A stretch of DNA of 13,931 bases, taken from the NCBI GenBank assembly GCA_017940085.1, contig JAGAZK010000102.1, positions 1 to 13,931 of the forward strand. The letters run 5' to 3'. The stretch is from Campylobacter sp. GTDB lineage: Bacteria > Campylobacterota > Campylobacteria > Campylobacterales > Campylobacteraceae. Positions within the stretch are counted from its first letter, which is position 1, and the number at the start of each line of letters is the position of its first letter. The notes below the pieces were generated by a model that saw only the letters and a program-made list of their open reading frames with translations, searched no databases and was not told where the DNA came from. The position numbers and the translations under genes were made by a program. This document shows, piece after piece, positions 13,251 to 13,931 of this stretch.

Positions 13251-13931
13251 AAATAGATTGGGTCAAATTAAACGGACTTTTGCCAGTTGTTGTGCAAGAT
13301 TATGCTGATAAAAGCGTTTTGATGATGGCTTATATGAATGAAGAAGCCTTAAATTTGACCCAAAAAACAGGTTTGGCACATTATTTTTCAAGAAGCAAAA
13401 ATCGTATTTGGCAAAAAGGCGAAGAAAGCGGAAATATCCAAATAGTAAAAGAAATGTCGCTTGATTGTGACAATGACACGCTTTTATTAATTGTAGAGCA
13501 AAAAGGCTCAGCTTGTCATACTGGAAACAAAACTTGTTTTTTTAATAAATTTGATGATAAATTTAAACCAAATTTAACCGCCCAAATTCGCCCAAAATAC
13601 GATATTTTGGACGAACTTTATCATATCGCATTATCACGCAAATTTAATTCAAATAAAGAGAAATCATATATCGCACGACTTTATTCAAAAGGCTCAAATG
13701 CATATCTCAAAAAAATCAGCGAAGAAGCAAATGAGCTTTGTTTAGCAATTAAAGATTTAAAAAATGCCCAAAATGCAGTAAATTTAGGTCAAGATATAAA
13801 TAAATTTGGCGAACACAAAAAGGGCGATCCAAGCTATGATGTCGTGTATGAAGGAGCTGATTTGATTTTTCATATAATCGTAGCTTTGGCTGATCTAAAC
13901 ATACATCCAAGTCAAATTTTAGACGAATTAA
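13247..13931 (+). CDS. hisIE: Bifunctional phosphoribosyl-AMP cyclohydrolase / phosphoribosyl-ATP pyrophosphatase (3'-truncated by window edge)
   Basis: Catalyses the second and third steps of histidine synthesis. HisI domain (about 1-115): SLDCDNDTLLL carries the metal ligands D73, D75 and D77 and zinc ligand C74, with C90 (SACHTG) and C97 (KTCF) completing the site; AHYFSRSKNRIWQKGEESGN is the substrate segment. HisE domain (from about 120): SYIARLYSKGSNAYLKKISEEANEL (E159, E160, E163) and YEGADLIFHIIVALAD (E202, D205), the metal sites of the MazG-like fold. Between them, residues about 171-197 seem to be an insertion of roughly 20 residues compared with E. coli HisE. 228 codons are visible and the end lies just past the window. 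It starts at ATGA within the SPFH stop; no other his gene is visible. Confidence 0.92.
   Translation, partial: MKIDWVKLNGLLPVVVQDYADKSVLMMAYMNEEALNLTQKTGLAHYFSRSKNRIWQKGEESGNIQIVKEMSLDCDNDTLLLIVEQKGSACHTGNKTCFFNKFDDKFKPNLTAQIRPKYDILDELYHIALSRKFNSNKEKSYIARLYSKGSNAYLKKISEEANELCLAIKDLKNAQNAVNLGQDINKFGEHKKGDPSYDVVYEGADLIFHIIVALADLNIHPSQILDEL

Overview
The window looks like a chromosomal segment from a Campylobacter-type member of the Campylobacterota. The evidence is an AT-rich sequence with very frequent AAATTT hexamers, tightly packed genes, a 420-residue SecY and a 147-residue S5. Gene neighbourhoods also recall Campylobacter: mobA next to pldA, moaD-moaE-moeA in series, and ilvE followed by an SPFH-domain gene. 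This assignment rests on sequence recognition and remembered gene order, not on a search. Every stretch longer than about 150 bases is accounted for by genes. I see no tRNA, rRNA, CRISPR array, insertion sequence, integrase or phage gene.

Positions 1-5005 (+) hold the end of the spc-type ribosomal protein operon: rplF (missing only its first few codons), rplR, rpsE, rplO, secY, map, a small lipoprotein, infA and a second lipoprotein. Spacing is minimal, with TAATG overlaps at rplO/secY and secY/map. No alpha-operon gene (rpmJ, rpsM and so on) follows infA here.

Positions 5152-7935 (-) hold leuC (short, archaeal/homoaconitase-like large subunit of isopropylmalate dehydratase), mobA (Mo-cofactor nucleotidylation) and pldA (outer-membrane phospholipase A). 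The convergent 146-bp gap with the upstream operon carries a likely terminator for the minus-strand operon and an orphan -10 box facing pldA. The leuC-mobA gap is a cluster of helically phased AAATTT repeats.

Positions 7936-7994 form a compact divergent promoter region. Rightward, 7995-11156 (+) holds an NFACT/RqcH-type ribosome quality-control gene with a predicted leaderless start. It overlaps moaD by ATGA, and moaE and moeA follow. With mobA on the other strand, four Mo-cofactor genes flank this locus: MoaD and MoaE make the dithiolene, MoeA inserts molybdate and MobA adds GMP.

Positions 11277-13931 (+) hold ilvE (branched-chain aminotransferase), a membrane-anchored SPFH/band-7 protein, and hisIE, which overlaps the SPFH gene by ATGA and runs off the window end. 

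Overall this is mainly housekeeping DNA. I found no gene set that I would call a new defence or metabolic system. The points most worth a second look are the phased AAATTT elements between genes, the leaderless rqcH with its strongly initiated moaD partner, the two lipoprotein genes around infA, and an apparent insertion in the HisE domain.
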